Shown: positions 18,600-27,806 of the stretch, piece by piece
How the letters are laid out: every line of letters begins with the position of its first letter
How positions within the stretch are numbered: position 1 is the stretch's first letter
Assembly (NCBI RefSeq): GCF_947495565.1
Contig: NZ_CANLZM010000008.1
Span: 153,284 to 217,283, forward strand
From: an uncultured Pontibacter sp.
Lineage (GTDB): Bacteria > Bacteroidota > Bacteroidia > Cytophagales > Hymenobacteraceae
Length of the DNA: 64,000 bases
Reading direction: 5' to 3'
Program-made: the position numbers and the translations under genes
Notes under the pieces: generated by a model
Seen by the model: the letters and a program-made list of their open reading frames with translations, nothing else
Database searches by the model: none
Told to the model about the DNA's origin: nothing

Positions 18600-19301
18600 A
18601 TGCACCACGATACTGAAAACTTATCCAAAGGCCGCCCTACTGTTTTACTGTTCGATGTAAACGAAACTTTACTCGACTTATCTGCCATGCAAAAAGCCGT
18701 GAACCATACTTTTGGCAACGAGCTGGCTTTTAAGTTATGGTTCTCTTATTTGTTAACGTATGCGCTCGTGGAGAACTCAACCGGCACCTACCACGATTTT
18801 AGCGAAGTAGGCAAAGCCGCTATGCAAATGGTGACAAAAGTGATAGGCAAGGATGTGCCTCAGGAAAAGCAACAGGAACTGGTGGGTATGGTAAAGGAAA
18901 CGCAACCGCACCCCGACGTTATACCTGGTTTAAAGAAGCTGAAAGAGGCAGGTTTCCGGCTGGCCACGCTTACAAATTCTCCTGCCAAATCAAGTATACC
19001 GCACCTGGAGCAGGTTGGCCTGAAGTCTTATTTTGAAGAAACCTTTAGTGTGGATAGCGTGGAAAAATTCAAACCCCATGGCAGTCCTTACCAGTATGCT
19101 GCAGATCAGTTAGGTGTTGCCATAGGTGATGTAATGATGGTTGCCGCCCATGGTTGGGATATGGCTGGTGCCTTACGTGGCGGCCTGCGTGCAGCTTTTA
19201 TTTCACGCCCCGGCCAGGCACTTTACCCCCTCGCCCCGGAGCCGGAACTTACCGCCCCTAACCTGCTGGAGCTGGCCGATATGCTGGTAGAGATGAAGTA
19301 G
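18600..19301 (+). CDS. HAD-superfamily haloacid dehalogenase type II
   Basis: A 233-residue HAD hydrolase. Motif I is LLFDVNETLLDLS with the nucleophile Asp at about residue 20, motif II is LATLTNSPA, and the Lys of motif III is in VEKFKPHGSPYQYAA. Motif IV is MMVAAHGWDMAGALRGG. The Asn after the nucleophile (FDVNET) and the motif IV pattern fit type II haloacid dehalogenases, which convert L-2-haloacids to hydroxy acids, though many relatives act on other substrates. It is cytoplasmic and full length, 61 bases after the J-domain gene. Confidence 0.82.
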   Translation: MHHDTENLSKGRPTVLLFDVNETLLDLSAMQKAVNHTFGNELAFKLWFSYLLTYALVENSTGTYHDFSEVGKAAMQMVTKVIGKDVPQEKQQELVGMVKETQPHPDVIPGLKKLKEAGFRLATLTNSPAKSSIPHLEQVGLKSYFEETFSVDSVEKFKPHGSPYQYAADQLGVAIGDVMMVAAHGWDMAGALRGGLRAAFISRPGQALYPLAPEPELTAPNLLELADMLVEMK

Positions 19302-19345
19302 CTGATAACAAGTATAATTACGCTGTTTCAGGCAAGCCTGTTATT

Positions 19346-19417
19346 GCTCTTCGGATTGTAAATCCGAAAGAGCGTGGGGAATTTACCCTCTGCTCTTTCG
19401 GATTTGCAATCCGAAAG
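19346..19417. repeat. Two REP-like palindromes upstream of RAYT
   Basis: Palindrome 1 is at 19346-19373 (GCTCT, then TCGGATT, 3-base loop, AATCCGA). Palindrome 2 is at 19392-19417 (CTTTCGGATTTGCAATCCGA). A degenerate third (GGATTTATAATCC) is at 19431-19444. They flank the RAYT pseudogene on its 5' side and match the copy on the 3' side. Confidence 0.85.
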
Positions 19418-19467
19418 TTTTTTACTACCAGGATTTATAATCCGCCACCAACCACGTATCCAGTTGC

Positions 19468-20013
19468 ATGGGGCTGAAAAACAAAGTACATACAGGTTAT
19501 TTATACTTCCTCAGGCTGACTGTAGTAGATTGGGTAGATGTGTTCACGCGCCCTGTTTACCGGCATATTGTTATCGACTCTTTGAAATACTGCCAATAAC
19601 ACAAAGGCTTGGAATTGTACGCATGGTGCCTGATGAGTAACCACCTGCACCTGATAGCCGGCGCCACAGAAGGACATATCCTGTCAGATATTCTCCGGGA
19701 CTTTAAGAAATTCTCTAACAAAGCTATTGTAAAGGCGATACAGGAAGAAAATGAAAGCCGCAAAGATTGGCTTCTCAACCGTTTTGCTTTCGCAGCGGCC
19801 AACGATGTAAAAACTAAGAACTTCAAATTCTGGCAAGACGGCAACGAAGCCAAAGAGCTACACTCAAACAGCTTCATGGAGCAGAAACTGCAGTACATTC
19901 ACCAAAACCCTGTGGTGGCTGAGATTGTAGCCGAACCGGAGCATTACCTGTATAGCTCCGCCCCGAATTACGCTGGTCAGCTCGGGCTGCTGGATGTTAT
20001 TTTGCTGGAGTAG
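19468..20013 (+). pseudogene. REP-associated tyrosine transposase (RAYT), nonsense-disrupted
   Basis: The frame from ATG 19468 encodes about 181 residues of a Y1 (HUH-type) transposase of the Bacteroidota RAYT group. Visible are RLTVVDWVDVFTR, the HUH metal motif SNHLHLIAG, SDILRDFKKFSNKAI and EQKLQYIHQNPVVAEIV. An in-frame TAA at 19597-19599 interrupts it after YC-Q; the homologous position is within a run (YCQ-x-HKGL) where Gln (CAA) would need only one base. A start downstream (19609) would lack the N-terminal strand, so activity is unlikely. RAYTs act on single-stranded REP palindromes, which are present on both sides. Confidence 0.85.
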
Positions 20014-20018
20014 AAATA

Positions 20019-20040
20019 GGATTGCAAATCCGAAAGAGCG
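20019..20040. repeat. REP-like palindrome downstream of RAYT
   Basis: GGATTGCAAATCC followed by GAAAGAGCG is the 3' partner of the palindromes at 19346-19417. It begins 6 bases after the RAYT stop, so the element is bounded on both sides. Confidence 0.8.
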
Positions 20041-20143
20041 GGATCACTTCTTATTTAAAAACCTATTTCAAGGTAAAAAGCTCTCCCTCCCCCGCAACCT
20101 TCTCCTGCTCCCTCCTGTTCAGGTATAGACAATTGTTTATTTG

Positions 20144-20151
20144 TATCTTTG
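20144..20151 (+). promoter_or_regulatory. Candidate -7 box TATCTTTG upstream of mfd
   Basis: An exact match to TAnnTTTG, 73 bases before the mfd start. The -33 region is weak. The following stretch contains CAGAACAC and GTGTTCTG arms (about 20165-20197), which can form a leader hairpin. Confidence 0.45.
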
Positions 20152-20224
20152 TAAAGAAGAAGCTGCAGAACACGACTAGCTAAAAGTCCTGTGTTCTGCC
20201 TTTGCTGTTTTGTTATAGAGCTGA

Positions 20225-23200
20225 ATGAAAGTAACTGATTTTTTAGAATTGTACCGCCTCGACAGTATGGTGCAAACTGTTGCCGAGCGCTTAAAAGCCC
20301 AAGAACCTTACCGCCTCCAGCTAAAAGGTATGGCGGGTAGCCTGGATGCTGTCATGGCCTCGGCGGTTTATACGCTTAACTATGGGCATCAGCTTTTCGT
20401 GATGCACGACAAAGAAGAAGCTGCCTATTTCTATACTGATCTCAAAAACCTGCTTGGTGAGCAGAAAGACATCCTGCTTTTCCCAACATCCTACAAGCGG
20501 CCTTATAGCTTCGACGATACCGAGAACGCCAACATACTCATGCGTGCCGAGGTGCTCAACCGCCTGAACCAAAAAACCGGCAAAGGTGAGCTGATCGTGA
20601 CTTACCCGGAGGCGCTGACAGAGAAAGTGATCAACAAAAAATCGTTGGTAGAGAATACACTAGGCGCCAAAGTAGGTGAGAAGCTGGACACGGCTTTTCT
20701 GAGCGAGATGCTGGCCGAGTATGGCTTTGAGCGCACCGAGTTTGTATACGAAGCAGGCCAATATGCTGTGCGTGGCGGTATTGTGGATGTATTTTCTTAC
20801 GCTAACGACCTGCCGTATCGCATCGAACTCTTCGGTGATGAGATAGAAAGTATACGCACCTTCGACCCCGATACGCAGCTGTCTGTAGAAACGAAAAAGG
20901 CGATTTCTATTATCCCGAACGTACAGACAAAGCTGCTGCAGGAAACCCGTGAGGCCTTTCTCGACTTTTTGCCTGCCAATACCACGCTCTGGTTTAAAGA
21001 CGTGCGCCTGACGCTGGACGTGATAGATGAGTATTTTGACAAGGCTTCGCACAACTTCGAGAAGCTGATGGCGGGCAGTGGCGGCACCCAGATTGTGTCG
21101 GACCCGGAGCAGCTGTTTCAGACGCAGAAGCAGTTTAAAAAGCTGCTTGACAAGTATACTATAGTGGAAATTGGCAAGCGCTTCCATTTCAAAAATGCAG
21201 AAGTGATGCAGTTGCAGGCCAAGCCGCAGCCATCGTTCAACAAAGATTTCAAAAGGCTTGTTAAAAACCTGCACGAGCAGCAGGGAGATGGTTTTGTAAA
21301 TGTGATTGCCACAGATTCGCCGCGCCAGATAAATCGCCTTACCCTGATTTTTGATGAGTTGGACCACGATGTACGCTTCCAGCACCTGCCTATCTCACTC
21401 AGTGAAGGGTTTATTGATTCGACCTTAAAGATAACCTGCTACACCGACCACCAGCTGTTCGACAGGTTCTACCAGCACAAGGCTAAGGAGGGTCACTCCA
21501 AAACCAAGGCCATGACGCTGAAAGAGCTGCGCTCGCTGCAGCCCGGCGATTATGTAACCCACGTGGATTACGGCATCGGGCGTTTTGCCGGACTGGAGAA
21601 AGTGGAAGTGGGAGGCCGTCTGCAGGAAGCTATTCGCCTCGTGTACCGCGACGACGATTTGCTGTATGTCAGCATCCACTCGCTCCACAAAATAAGCAAG
21701 TATAGCGGCAAAGAAGGCGGCCCGCCAAGTATGAGCAAACTGGGTTCGCCGGAGTGGGAGAATAAAAAGAAGAAGGTTAAGAGCAAGGTAAAAGACATTG
21801 CCCACGAGCTTATCAGCCTCTATGCCAAACGCAAGGCCGCACCGGGGTATGCTTATACAAAAGATGGCTTTCTGCAGGCCGAGTTGGAGTCGTCGTTTAT
21901 TTACGAGGACACCCCGGACCAGGCTAAATCCACGGAAGATGTAAAAGCCGATATGGAGCAGCCGCACCCGATGGACAGGCTGGTGTGCGGCGACGTGGGT
22001 TTCGGTAAAACTGAAATAGCCATTCGTGCCGCCTTCAAAGCCGCTTGCGATGGCAAGCAAGTTGCCATACTTGTGCCCACCACCATACTTGCCATGCAGC
22101 ACTACCGCACCTTCCGCGACAGGCTGGAGCAGTTTCCGGTAACAGTGGATTATGTGAATCGCTTTAAAACAACCAAGGATACCAAAGAAACACTAAAGCG
22201 TGTGGCCGAGGGCAAGGTAGATATTTTGATCGGTACGCACCGCATCGTGAGCAAGGATGTAAAATTTAAAGACCTTGGCCTGATGATTATAGACGAGGAG
22301 CAGAAGTTTGGCGTGAAAACAAAAGACAAACTCAAGGAGATGAAAGTAAACGTGGATACGCTCACGCTTACTGCCACGCCTATTCCGCGCACGCTGCACT
22401 TCTCGCTGATGGGTGCCCGCGACCTTTCTGTTATCGCTACGCCGCCGCCAAACCGCCAGCCGGTAAAAACCGAACTGCATGTTTTTGACGAAGGCTTGAT
22501 TCGGGATGCCGTTGTAAACGAGATGAAGCGCGGCGGTCAGGTTTTCTTCGTGCACAACCGTATTAAAGATATTGAAGAGATTGCGGATATGATTCTGCGC
22601 CATGTGCCGGACGCCAAGGTAACCTATGCCCACGGGCAAATGGAGCCTGAAAAACTGGAGAAACGCATGATGAAATTCGTGAACGGCGAGTATGATGTAT
22701 TGGTAAGTACTAACATTATCGAGTCGGGTCTGGACATTGAGAACGCCAACACCATCATCATCAACCGGGCGCACATGTTTGGTTTATCGGACCTTCACCA
22801 GATGCGTGGCCGTGTGGGCCGCTCCAACAAAAAGGCCTACTGTTACCTGCTTACACCACCAGTTGCCGGCCTGCCAAGCGATGCCCGCAAGCGCCTGAGC
22901 ACCCTGGAGGAATTTTCGGACCTGGGCGAAGGTTTCAAAATTGCCATGCGCGACCTGGACATACGCGGCGCTGGAAACTTACTGGGCGGCGAGCAAAGCG
23001 GCTTTATTACCGACCTAGGTTTTGAGATGTACCACCAGGTGCTGGACGATGCCATCAAAGAGCTGAAGGAGACAGAGTTCAGAGAGTTGTTTTTGGGCGA
23101 TAACCTGGAGCAGTTTATAGAGCCGGTGCGGGACTGTAATATCGAAACAGATATGGAAGTGCTGATTCCGGAGAGCTATGTGAGCAACATATCGGAGCGG

Positions 23201-23596
23201 CTTAACCTCTACAGCAAATTAGACAGCACCAAAGACTTACAGGACCTGGAGAAGCTGCGCGCAAGTATAGTAGACCGTTTCGGGCCGCTGCCGGAAGCTG
23301 TGCAGCAGCTCGTGGAGATCGTGAAGCTAAGGTGGCAGGCACAGCAGTTAGGTTTCGAAAAACTTACCATCAAAAAAGAAACAATCAAAGGCTACCTGCC
23401 AAGCGAGAACAACGACAAGTATTTCCAGTCCGACACTTTTGGCAATATTTTAAAGTATGTGCAGCAGCACCCGCGCCGCTCACGCCTGAAAGAAGCCAAA
23501 GACAAGCTGATTGTGATAGTAGAGGATGTTCAGTCCCTGAAAGACGCAAAAGAGGTTTTCGAAGAATTTGGCATTAAAGCGGTTGCCCAGGCTTAA
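20225..23596 (+). CDS. mfd: Transcription-repair coupling factor Mfd
   Basis: A 1,123-residue protein of full Mfd length. The N-terminal UvrB-like region (about 1-330) includes the UvrA-binding part. The RNA-polymerase-interacting domain starts at about 436 (LQPGDYVTHVDYGIGRF). The RecG-like translocase has a Walker A motif at about 588-596 (GDVGFGKTEIA), a DEEQ motif at about 688 (MIIDEEQKFGV), LTATPIPRTL and QMRGRVGRS. The C-terminal TRCF domain follows. Mfd removes stalled RNA polymerase and recruits UvrA for transcription-coupled repair. It is monocistronic with a strong terminator. Confidence 0.97.
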   Translation: MKVTDFLELYRLDSMVQTVAERLKAQEPYRLQLKGMAGSLDAVMASAVYTLNYGHQLFVMHDKEEAAYFYTDLKNLLGEQKDILLFPTSYKRPYSFDDTENANILMRAEVLNRLNQKTGKGELIVTYPEALTEKVINKKSLVENTLGAKVGEKLDTAFLSEMLAEYGFERTEFVYEAGQYAVRGGIVDVFSYANDLPYRIELFGDEIESIRTFDPDTQLSVETKKAISIIPNVQTKLLQETREAFLDFLPANTTLWFKDVRLTLDVIDEYFDKASHNFEKLMAGSGGTQIVSDPEQLFQTQKQFKKLLDKYTIVEIGKRFHFKNAEVMQLQAKPQPSFNKDFKRLVKNLHEQQGDGFVNVIATDSPRQINRLTLIFDELDHDVRFQHLPISLSEGFIDSTLKITCYTDHQLFDRFYQHKAKEGHSKTKAMTLKELRSLQPGDYVTHVDYGIGRFAGLEKVEVGGRLQEAIRLVYRDDDLLYVSIHSLHKISKYSGKEGGPPSMSKLGSPEWENKKKKVKSKVKDIAHELISLYAKRKAAPGYAYTKDGFLQAELESSFIYEDTPDQAKSTEDVKADMEQPHPMDRLVCGDVGFGKTEIAIRAAFKAACDGKQVAILVPTTILAMQHYRTFRDRLEQFPVTVDYVNRFKTTKDTKETLKRVAEGKVDILIGTHRIVSKDVKFKDLGLMIIDEEQKFGVKTKDKLKEMKVNVDTLTLTATPIPRTLHFSLMGARDLSVIATPPPNRQPVKTELHVFDEGLIRDAVVNEMKRGGQVFFVHNRIKDIEEIADMILRHVPDAKVTYAHGQMEPEKLEKRMMKFVNGEYDVLVSTNIIESGLDIENANTIIINRAHMFGLSDLHQMRGRVGRSNKKAYCYLLTPPVAGLPSDARKRLSTLEEFSDLGEGFKIAMRDLDIRGAGNLLGGEQSGFITDLGFEMYHQVLDDAIKELKETEFRELFLGDNLEQFIEPVRDCNIETDMEVLIPESYVSNISERLNLYSKLDSTKDLQDLEKLRASIVDRFGPLPEAVQQLVEIVKLRWQAQQLGFEKLTIKKETIKGYLPSENNDKYFQSDTFGNILKYVQQHPRRSRLKEAKDKLIVIVEDVQSLKDAKEVFEEFGIKAVAQA

Positions 23597-23615
23597 CCTG
23601 ATTTTCTCTTGATTT

Positions 23616-23669
23616 ACAAGCCGTCTGCTATACTTTGCCTACTGTAACAAAGTATAGCAGGCGGCTTGT
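23616..23669 (+). terminator. Terminator after mfd with paired AAGTATA motifs
   Basis: A 22-bp stem (23616-23637 with 23648-23669) holds one T-G wobble. TATACTT in the left arm pairs with AAGTATA in the right arm, next to a GC-rich base. It lies 20 bases after the mfd stop. Another TATACTT follows at 23675. Confidence 0.85.
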
Positions 23670-24151
23670 CACTTTATACTTCACATAAAAGTAAACTCTC
23701 TACTAACCTATTAGAAGCAACTTGCATGCTCACGTTGCCCACTCCCTGCTTTTTTATACTTGATGCTTCTGGAACATGCTCTCCAACCGCCAGCTTCAAG
23801 GTTGAGGATATACTAAGTATGGGCCTGCTCAGCTCTCTTCTGAAAATTTCAGACGAAACAGATCAGGGCAGTTTCTAAAAGAAGCTGACTTTAACCTGAA
23901 GCACCAACCTATTCTGAACAAAAACCTGCAACCTGGAGGCAGCCATATTTCTATAAAAGATGCCACAGAGCTCGTACAATGTAGGGTCTGCGAAAAAGCG
24001 CGCATAGCTACGGATAAAAGCCCTAAAAACTAAACAAAATCAGCTAAATTTGGTATTACCGCTTAGCTATGCCAGAACAAGGCAGCAGCATGGCGCATGT
24101 TGTTACCTTTAAGCCGGGTACGGCAGCTATCACTTTTACTAACATCCATCA
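23670..24151. other. Intergenic region before the PAS kinase
   Basis: This stretch of about 480 bases has no convincing gene. A 70-codon frame at 23666-23878 overlaps the terminator and has no recognisable features. A TAAATTTG box at 24045-24052 fits the -7 consensus and could serve the kinase, but no -33 box is clear. Confidence 0.5.
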
Positions 24152-27100
24152 ATGGACCAAGCAGCAGCTGTTAATACGAAGATAGATTTCACCCAATTAT
24201 TTAAGGCAATGCCGGGTGCCTTTCTGATTCTATCACCCGACTTCCAAATACTTGCCGCCACAAACGGTTATTTAGATGCTACCTCAAAGAAACGGGAAGA
24301 GATAGAAGGGCAATTTCTTTTCGATGCCTTCCCTGACAACCCCGCAGCTTTGCCCAAAAAGCTTTCTGATAACCTGCACACCTCCCTGCTAAAGGCTCTC
24401 AAGACAAAGCAGGAGCAGCGCATCGATTCTAACCGTTACGATATTCCTCTTCCTCAAGAAAAGGAAAAAGGGTTTGAGGAGCGCTATTGGCAGGTTATAA
24501 ACGCTCCCGTTCTGACAGAAGCAGGCGATGTGGCCTATATTCTACACGAAGTGCGCGACATTACCGAGAAAGTATTCGCAGAGCGTGAATTCGCCTCCAC
24601 TCAAGACAACCTGATGATCATGTCGAAAGTGGCTGGCGCTGTAGTATGGGAATGTGATGTACCCGTCAACAAGCTGGTCTGGAGTGATAACTATAAAGAG
24701 ATTTTTGGCTATGCCGACAGCGACCTGGTTACAACGCTGGATGTGTGGGACGAGCAAGTGCACCCTGATGACTTCCCGCAGCTGCGCGACAGCCTGAACA
24801 ACGCGCTCTTGACCGGGCAAAAGTCATGGACTGGCGAGTACCGCTACCGCCGCGCAGACGGAACTTACGCGAATGTGCTTGATCATGGCTATATTTTCTA
24901 TGACCCACAGCAAAAGCCACTGCGCATGCTGGGCTCTATGGTAGATATAACCAACCAGAAAAAACACGCACACAAGGTAAAGGAGAGCAACGAACGCTTC
25001 GAGCGCATAGCCATGGCCACAAATGACGTAATATGGGATTGGGACCTAGTAAACCAGACCGTGTGGTGGAACGAAGGTTTTAAGACTTTGTTTGGGTACG
25101 ATGACGCGGTCCTTCAACAGGAGCCAGGACCTGAATCGTGGACAAACCGCATTCACCCTGATGACATAGCCGCTGTCAGCGACACCATCCATCATACAAT
25201 AGACCATGGCAGTGTATGGCAAGCGGAATACCGCTTTCGCTGCCAAAACGGCGCCTATAAGCTGGTGCTTGACAAGGGCTACGTTATCCGGAACGAGAAA
25301 GGCGAATCGGTGCGCATGGTTGGTGCCATGGTGGACATAACGGAGCAACGCGAAACCGCCCTGAAGCTACAGGCATCTATGGCCCGCACCAAAGACATTC
25401 TGGAATCGCTGCCCCTGATGACCTGGACAGCAACCCCTGATGGCAACGTAGATTATTACAGCTCCCGCTGGTACGACTATACAGCTGCTAGTTTTGATAA
25501 GCTCAGAGATTGGGGATGGGGGCACTTTATTCACCCGGATGATTGGGAGATGACGAAAAAAGTATGGTTAGATTCCCTGAAAGATGCCTCTCCCTTTTAC
25601 CTTGAAAACCGCTGGCTTAGTAAAAACGGCGAATACCGCTGGTTTCTGGCCCGCGCGCTGCCGATCTACGACAGTGACGGCAACATTACCATGTGGGTCG
25701 GCTCACATACCGACATAGAAGAACAGAAGCAGATGATGCTGAAGCTGGAGGATAGCAACAGTAAATTTATGATGCTGGCGGAGTCTATCCCTCATATTGT
25801 GTGGAGCGGAAACCCTGACGGACATGTGGACTACTTTAACCAACAGTGGTACAACTACACCAAAATGACGCAGGAGGAGACATTGGGCTTCGGCTGGGGA
25901 CCATCGCTGCACCCCGACGACCAACAATCCACTGTGGATGACTGGCTGCACTCAATGCGCACTGGTGAAAAGTACGAGCGTGAGCTACGCCTCCGAGATA
26001 TTTATACAGATGACTACCGCTGGTTTCTGGCCCGTGCCCTCCCTCACCGCAATGCCGATGGAGAAATAGTTAAGTGGTTCGGAACAGCCACTTACATACA
26101 TGAGCAAAAGTTGCTCCGCGAGAAAGTAGAGGAATCCGAGAAGCAATTTCGGTTCCTAGCTGAGTCTATTCCGCAGCTGGTCTGGACTACGCGCCCGGAT
26201 GGATACACGGATTATTTTAACAAACGCTGGTATGAGTACACCGGCCAAAAATTTGAGGATAGCTTCGGTGAAGCTTGGAATACTGTGCTGCACCCCGATG
26301 ATCAGAAACGCGCCATGGATCGCTTCCAGTATTCTCTCCGCACCGGTGAGTACTATGAAATAGAGTACCGCATCAAGAATGGCTATAACAACACTTACCG
26401 CTGGTTCCTGGGCCAGGGCATGCCGATGCGCGATGAGAAGGGGAATATTATCAAATGGTTCGGCACCTGCACCGACATCGAGGACCACAAGCGCGCGGAG
26501 GAGGAGCTGGTGGAAAAGAACATCGAACTAGAACGCATCAACCAAGACCTGGACAGCTTTGTATACACAGCCTCTCATGACCTGAAACTGCCGATCATTA
26601 ACATGTCCGGCATCTTTGACGAGTTGATGAACGACGCAACATTCAACGACCCGGATGCCCCGAAGCTGATCGAAATGTTCAATAAGTCTTTAAAGCAGCT
26701 GCACAACACCATATATGACCTGAGTGAGGTAGTGCGTATCCAGCGCACGAAAGACCATAAGCTGGATGACATAGACCTTAACGAAACAATCAAGGATGTG
26801 CTGACAAGCGTACAAGATCAGGTTGATGGCATGGGGGCCAAAATCTCAGTCGACTTCTCTGCTGTAGATAAAGTGCCGTTTACACGCTCCAGCCTGAAGA
26901 GTATACTTTATAATTTGGTCAGCAATGCCTTAAAGTACCGCTCCCCGGACCGTGTGCCGGAAATCAGTATTGTATCTGCCGTTAAGGCTGATTACATAGA
27001 ACTGAAAGTACAGGACAATGGACTGGGCATCGACATGAATAAACATGAGAGCAAGCTATTCCAGATGTTTAAGCGCTTCCATAACCATGTAAAAGGTTCA

Positions 27101-27217
27101 GGGCTAGGATTATACATTGTAAACAGGCTCTTAAGCAACCACGGCGGCTATATCAACATCGAAAGCTCCGTGAACGAGGGTACTACCTTTTACCTATACT
27201 TTAAACTGAAGAAATAA
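24152..27217 (+). CDS. Six-PAS sensor histidine kinase, soluble
   Basis: A 1,021-residue protein with no signal peptide or membrane segment, so a cytoplasmic sensor. Six PAS/PAC units follow one another at about residues 10-140, 150-270, 285-400, 408-525, 533-650 and 660-775. The last three are close copies, sharing YFN-x2-WYNYT/YEYT and YRWFLARALP motifs. Then come a short coiled-coil, the phospho-acceptor His809 (TASHDLKLP) and an ATPase domain with NALKYRSPDR, DNGLGIDM and GSGLGLYIV. The tandem PAS units probably sense redox, light or small ligands. A receiver gene starts 14 bases after it. Confidence 0.93.
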   Translation: MDQAAAVNTKIDFTQLFKAMPGAFLILSPDFQILAATNGYLDATSKKREEIEGQFLFDAFPDNPAALPKKLSDNLHTSLLKALKTKQEQRIDSNRYDIPLPQEKEKGFEERYWQVINAPVLTEAGDVAYILHEVRDITEKVFAEREFASTQDNLMIMSKVAGAVVWECDVPVNKLVWSDNYKEIFGYADSDLVTTLDVWDEQVHPDDFPQLRDSLNNALLTGQKSWTGEYRYRRADGTYANVLDHGYIFYDPQQKPLRMLGSMVDITNQKKHAHKVKESNERFERIAMATNDVIWDWDLVNQTVWWNEGFKTLFGYDDAVLQQEPGPESWTNRIHPDDIAAVSDTIHHTIDHGSVWQAEYRFRCQNGAYKLVLDKGYVIRNEKGESVRMVGAMVDITEQRETALKLQASMARTKDILESLPLMTWTATPDGNVDYYSSRWYDYTAASFDKLRDWGWGHFIHPDDWEMTKKVWLDSLKDASPFYLENRWLSKNGEYRWFLARALPIYDSDGNITMWVGSHTDIEEQKQMMLKLEDSNSKFMMLAESIPHIVWSGNPDGHVDYFNQQWYNYTKMTQEETLGFGWGPSLHPDDQQSTVDDWLHSMRTGEKYERELRLRDIYTDDYRWFLARALPHRNADGEIVKWFGTATYIHEQKLLREKVEESEKQFRFLAESIPQLVWTTRPDGYTDYFNKRWYEYTGQKFEDSFGEAWNTVLHPDDQKRAMDRFQYSLRTGEYYEIEYRIKNGYNNTYRWFLGQGMPMRDEKGNIIKWFGTCTDIEDHKRAEEELVEKNIELERINQDLDSFVYTASHDLKLPIINMSGIFDELMNDATFNDPDAPKLIEMFNKSLKQLHNTIYDLSEVVRIQRTKDHKLDDIDLNETIKDVLTSVQDQVDGMGAKISVDFSAVDKVPFTRSSLKSILYNLVSNALKYRSPDRVPEISIVSAVKADYIELKVQDNGLGIDMNKHESKLFQMFKRFHNHVKGSGLGLYIVNRLLSNHGGYINIESSVNEGTTFYLYFKLKK

Positions 27218-27231
27218 CACAGATACCGAAC

Positions 27232-27639
27232 ATGAGAAAGCTGAATACCATACTGCTGATCGATGACGATGAAACAACCAATTACCTGAATCATCGCCTG
27301 CTCAACCGCCTGGAGGTAGCCCAAGATATTAGAGTAGTAATGAACGGCGAAGAAGCCCTGGATTATCTGGAACACGCCTTTGCGAACGTGGACGGCTATC
27401 CCCGCCCTAACCTTATCTTCGTGGATATTAAGATGTCTGTGATGGATGGATTTGAGTTTTTGGAGGAGTATCAGAAATTCACGCCCGAACAGAAAGGCGA
27501 TACTGTTATGCTGATGCTTACTTCCTCAGCCAGCTTCTATGACCTCGAAAAGCTGAAGCATTTCCCGGACGTGCGCAAGCACTACTCCAAGCCGCTGGCC
27601 GAAGGTGACGTCCGCGAGATTATGCAGGAGTATTTTTAG
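27232..27639 (+). CDS. Stand-alone response regulator receiver
   Basis: A 135-residue receiver domain with no output domain. The acidic pocket is LLIDDDETT, the phospho-acceptor is Asp65 (FVDIKMSVMDGFEF), the Thr/Ser switch lies in LMLTSSAS and the Lys in HYSKPLAEG. It resembles Rcp1-type regulators that partner PAS/phytochrome kinases. Being 14 bases downstream of the kinase, it is almost certainly its partner. With no DNA-binding domain it must act through protein contact or as a phosphate relay. Confidence 0.93.
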   Translation: MRKLNTILLIDDDETTNYLNHRLLNRLEVAQDIRVVMNGEEALDYLEHAFANVDGYPRPNLIFVDIKMSVMDGFEFLEEYQKFTPEQKGDTVMLMLTSSASFYDLEKLKHFPDVRKHYSKPLAEGDVREIMQEYF

Positions 27640-27660
27640 CAGCTATTTTATACTTGCTAC

Positions 27661-27696
27661 AGTAGCGGCACCCTTACTGGTAAGGGTGCCGCTACT
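27661..27696 (+). terminator. Terminator after the kinase/receiver operon
   Basis: A perfect 16-bp stem (27661-27676 with 27681-27696) and 4-base loop, followed by GCTTT. A TATACTT heptamer lies just upstream (27649). Confidence 0.85.
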
Positions 27697-27806
27697 GCTT
27701 TATACTATGCCCGCTCTTTAACTATAGTTCTTGCATTACCGTAAATATAACCCCACACTGTTGTGGGTAATATTTTCACGAACATACAAAAGACACAGAT
27801 AAAGCT

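Noticed and set aside
20660..21385. Long antisense frames (for example 241 codons) inside mfd and other genes.
   Set aside because: They are shadows of well-conserved genes in the opposite frame and show no family features.
23666..23878. Possible 70-residue gene after mfd.
   Set aside because: Starts inside the mfd terminator, has no recognisable domain, and its composition looks like intergenic DNA.
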